From: Erythrobacter sp.
GTDB lineage: Bacteria; Pseudomonadota; Alphaproteobacteria; Sphingomonadales; Sphingomonadaceae
Assembly (NCBI GenBank): GCA_030731635.1
Contig: JANQTR010000113.1
Location: 1-16,484, forward strand
Direction of reading: 5' to 3'
DNA: 16,484 nucleotides
Of this stretch, positions 14,897 through 16,484 are shown one piece after another. A program made the position numbers and the translations under genes. The notes under the pieces were generated by a model, which was not told the DNA's origin, did not search any database, and saw only the letters and a list, made by a program, of their open reading frames with translations. Numbering within the stretch: position 1 is the first letter of the stretch; each line of letters starts with the position of its first letter.

Positions 14897-16135
14897 ATGG
14901 CAGTGCTCCAGATCCAGGCAGCGCCGTTCTTCGCCAGCAAGAACCGGGCGTTCTGGAACCTCCAACTGGCGGGTTGGGGCGGTGCATTCGTGCTGCGCGC
15001 GGTTTCGGCGCTCGCCAATGGCCAGCCATTGGATTTGCTTGCGCTGATTCTGGTCACCACCATTACCGGTTTTTCGATCAGCCTGATCCTGTCGGTGGTC
15101 TATCGCCAGTTGATCCGGCAGCAGCCGCTGGTCACCTGGGGGGTGACCGCGCTGGTGCTGTTCGTGGCGGTGGTGCTGCACGCCTCGATCGATGCCTGGG
15201 TGCAAGGGGTCTATTATGGCGCCAGCCGAGAAACGTCGTTTGCCCAGCGGGTGATCGGATTGCTGTATCTGCCGCTCACCCTGCTCGGCGGATGGAGCGC
15301 CTTATATTACGCGATCAATTTCTTCCTCACGGTGGAGCAGCAGGCCGACAGGCTCGAACGGCTGGAGGCGCAGGCGACCGCCGCGCAACTTGCCATGCTG
15401 CGCTATCAGCTTAACCCGCATTTCCTGTTTAATACCTTGAATTCGATCAGCACGCTGGTGCTGCTGAAACAGACCGAACCGGCCAATGCGATGCTCACCC
15501 GCCTGTCAGGCTTTCTGCGCCATACGCTGGTGGCCGAGCCGGGCAGTCAGGTGACGCTGGCGCAGGAGATTGAGACCTTGCAGCTTTATCTCGACATCGA
15601 ACGGATGCGGTTTGAAGAACGGCTGCGCACCCATTTCGATATTGATGATGCCGCAATGCACGCGCTGTTGCCTTCAATGCTGCTGCAACCGCTGGTCGAA
15701 AATGCGATCAAATACGCGGTCAGCGTGCAGGAAGAAGGCGCGCGCATTTCGTTGACCGCGCGGGTGATCGGTGATCGGCTGCGGCTGTGCGTCGAGGATA
15801 CCGGGCCGGGGGTGGATGAACCGCTGTCGTTTCAGACCATGGATGCTGCCGAATTGCGCGCCGATATCCGCGCCGGGCATACGCCGGGCCGCCCGGTATC
15901 GACCGGCGTCGGCCTCGCCAATATCCGCAATCGCCTGATGCAGGCTTATGGTGACACGCATCTGTTTGAAACCCGTTCGGAAGCTGGGGGCGGCTTTACG
16001 GTAATGATCGAAATACCCTTTACCCGGGACGATGTGGCCGAAGCTGTGCCGGTGGCGGTTCCCGCCGCTGCTGGCCAGACAGGCAACATCATCCCCCTGA
16101 ACCCCCCGCAACGAACAATCGGAACCCCGGCATGA
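14897..16135 (+). CDS. LytS-type sensor histidine kinase (His_kinase family)
   Basis: A 412-residue inner-membrane kinase. Four hydrophobic segments at about 24-40, 47-69, 80-100 and 119-143 form a membrane sensor without a large periplasmic domain. A short coiled coil (145-170) leads to the phosphoacceptor H175 in QLNPHFLFNTLNSIS, diagnostic of the LytS/YehU His_kinase family. The ATPase domain follows, with the N-box PLVENAIKYA (265-274), DTGPG (301-305) and GVGLANIRNRL (337-347); the segment between the two glycine boxes is rather long (306-336). The last about 30 residues are an Ala/Pro-rich tail. The stop overlaps the start of the response regulator (ATGA), so they form a two-component pair. 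The signal is unknown. Start ATG 14897 has only a weak GAGCAG ahead of it. Confidence 0.93.
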   Translation: MAVLQIQAAPFFASKNRAFWNLQLAGWGGAFVLRAVSALANGQPLDLLALILVTTITGFSISLILSVVYRQLIRQQPLVTWGVTALVLFVAVVLHASIDAWVQGVYYGASRETSFAQRVIGLLYLPLTLLGGWSALYYAINFFLTVEQQADRLERLEAQATAAQLAMLRYQLNPHFLFNTLNSISTLVLLKQTEPANAMLTRLSGFLRHTLVAEPGSQVTLAQEIETLQLYLDIERMRFEERLRTHFDIDDAAMHALLPSMLLQPLVENAIKYAVSVQEEGARISLTARVIGDRLRLCVEDTGPGVDEPLSFQTMDAAELRADIRAGHTPGRPVSTGVGLANIRNRLMQAYGDTHLFETRSEAGGGFTVMIEIPFTRDDVAEAVPVAVPAAAGQTGNIIPLNPPQRTIGTPA

Positions 16136-16484
16136 CCATCAGAACCATCCTCGTCGATGACGAGAAGCTCGCGATCCAAGGCCTGCAATTGCGGCTCGCC
16201 CCGTATGAGGATGTCGAGATTATCGACACCTGTGCCAATGGCCGCGAGGCGATCCGCAAGATCAAGACCGAAAAGCCCGATCTGGTGTTTCTCGACATCC
16301 AGATGCCGGGGTTTGACGGGTTTTCAGTGGTCAAGGGCGTGATGGAGATCGAACCACCATTGTTCGTATTCGTCACCGCCTATGAAGAACACGCGATCCG
16401 CGCGTTTGAAGCCAACGCAATCAATTACCTGATGAAGCCGGTCGACGAACAGAAACTCGCCGACACCATCGAACGCGTGCGCCA
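16132..16484 (+). CDS. Response regulator, probably LytTR family (3' end outside window)
   Basis: The first 117 residues of a response regulator; the gene runs off the right edge. The receiver domain is complete in its key residues: D9 and D10 (acidic pocket), phosphoacceptor D55 in VFLDIQMPG, T82 in VFVTAYEEHAIRAFEANAINYLMKP and K102 before P103. The AYEEHAIRAFE and YLMKPVDEQ segments are typical of LytR/AlgR-type receivers, so a LytTR DNA-binding domain is expected downstream, though it is not in the window. The ATG overlaps the kinase stop by 4 nt, making it the cognate partner. Confidence 0.92.
   Translation, partial: MTIRTILVDDEKLAIQGLQLRLAPYEDVEIIDTCANGREAIRKIKTEKPDLVFLDIQMPGFDGFSVVKGVMEIEPPLFVFVTAYEEHAIRAFEANAINYLMKPVDEQKLADTIERVR

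Overview
The window is GC-rich, densely coded chromosomal DNA that looks alphaproteobacterial, most likely a sphingomonad of the Erythrobacteraceae/Sphingomonadaceae type. The evidence is family content: the MmcB repair protein behind a GTTC-N7-GTTC alphaproteobacterial LexA box, a PAS_5-type protein, a DUF2141 protein, and heparinase II/III next to rpe and purH. The genus is an inference from memory, not a search. No insertion sequence, phage gene, integrase, CRISPR array or rRNA was seen.

Minus-strand half (about 1-7.2 kb). Reading leftward from 7.2 kb: a tRNA-Arg(CCG) gene; a YegS/diacylglycerol-kinase-type lipid kinase overlapping by 4 nt a putative Tam41-like nucleotidyltransferase; a 350-bp gap with no convincing intact gene; then rpe, a heparinase II/III-family protein and purH, tightly packed (1-nt overlap, then a 10-nt gap). 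Beyond the purH stop lies a 386-bp non-coding stretch with helically phased degenerate repeats and a row of strong stem-loops.

Plus-strand half (about 7.4-16.5 kb). A small orphan gene is followed by mmcB with an SOS box directly in front of its start. Next come a membrane fatty-acid-hydroxylase/sterol-desaturase-type protein overlapping a secreted DUF2141 protein by 4 nt, and a large PAS_5-type protein with a very acidic linker and an unrecognised helical C-terminus. An envelope-quality-control-like group follows: an M48 metalloprotease with TPR-like repeats, a membrane-anchored DsbA-family thiol oxidoreductase, and a second secreted M48-like protease starting inside the stop codon of the DsbA gene. 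The window ends in a LytS-type histidine kinase overlapping its response regulator, which runs off the edge.

Functional themes are housekeeping (purine synthesis, pentose phosphate, tRNA), lipid and envelope chemistry, SOS repair, and sensing. Nothing here is clearly a new defence or mobile system. The points most worth a second look are the lipid kinase/Tam41-like pair, the protease-DsbA-protease cluster, the SOS box that may sit on a leaderless mmcB transcript, and the structured non-coding region after purH.
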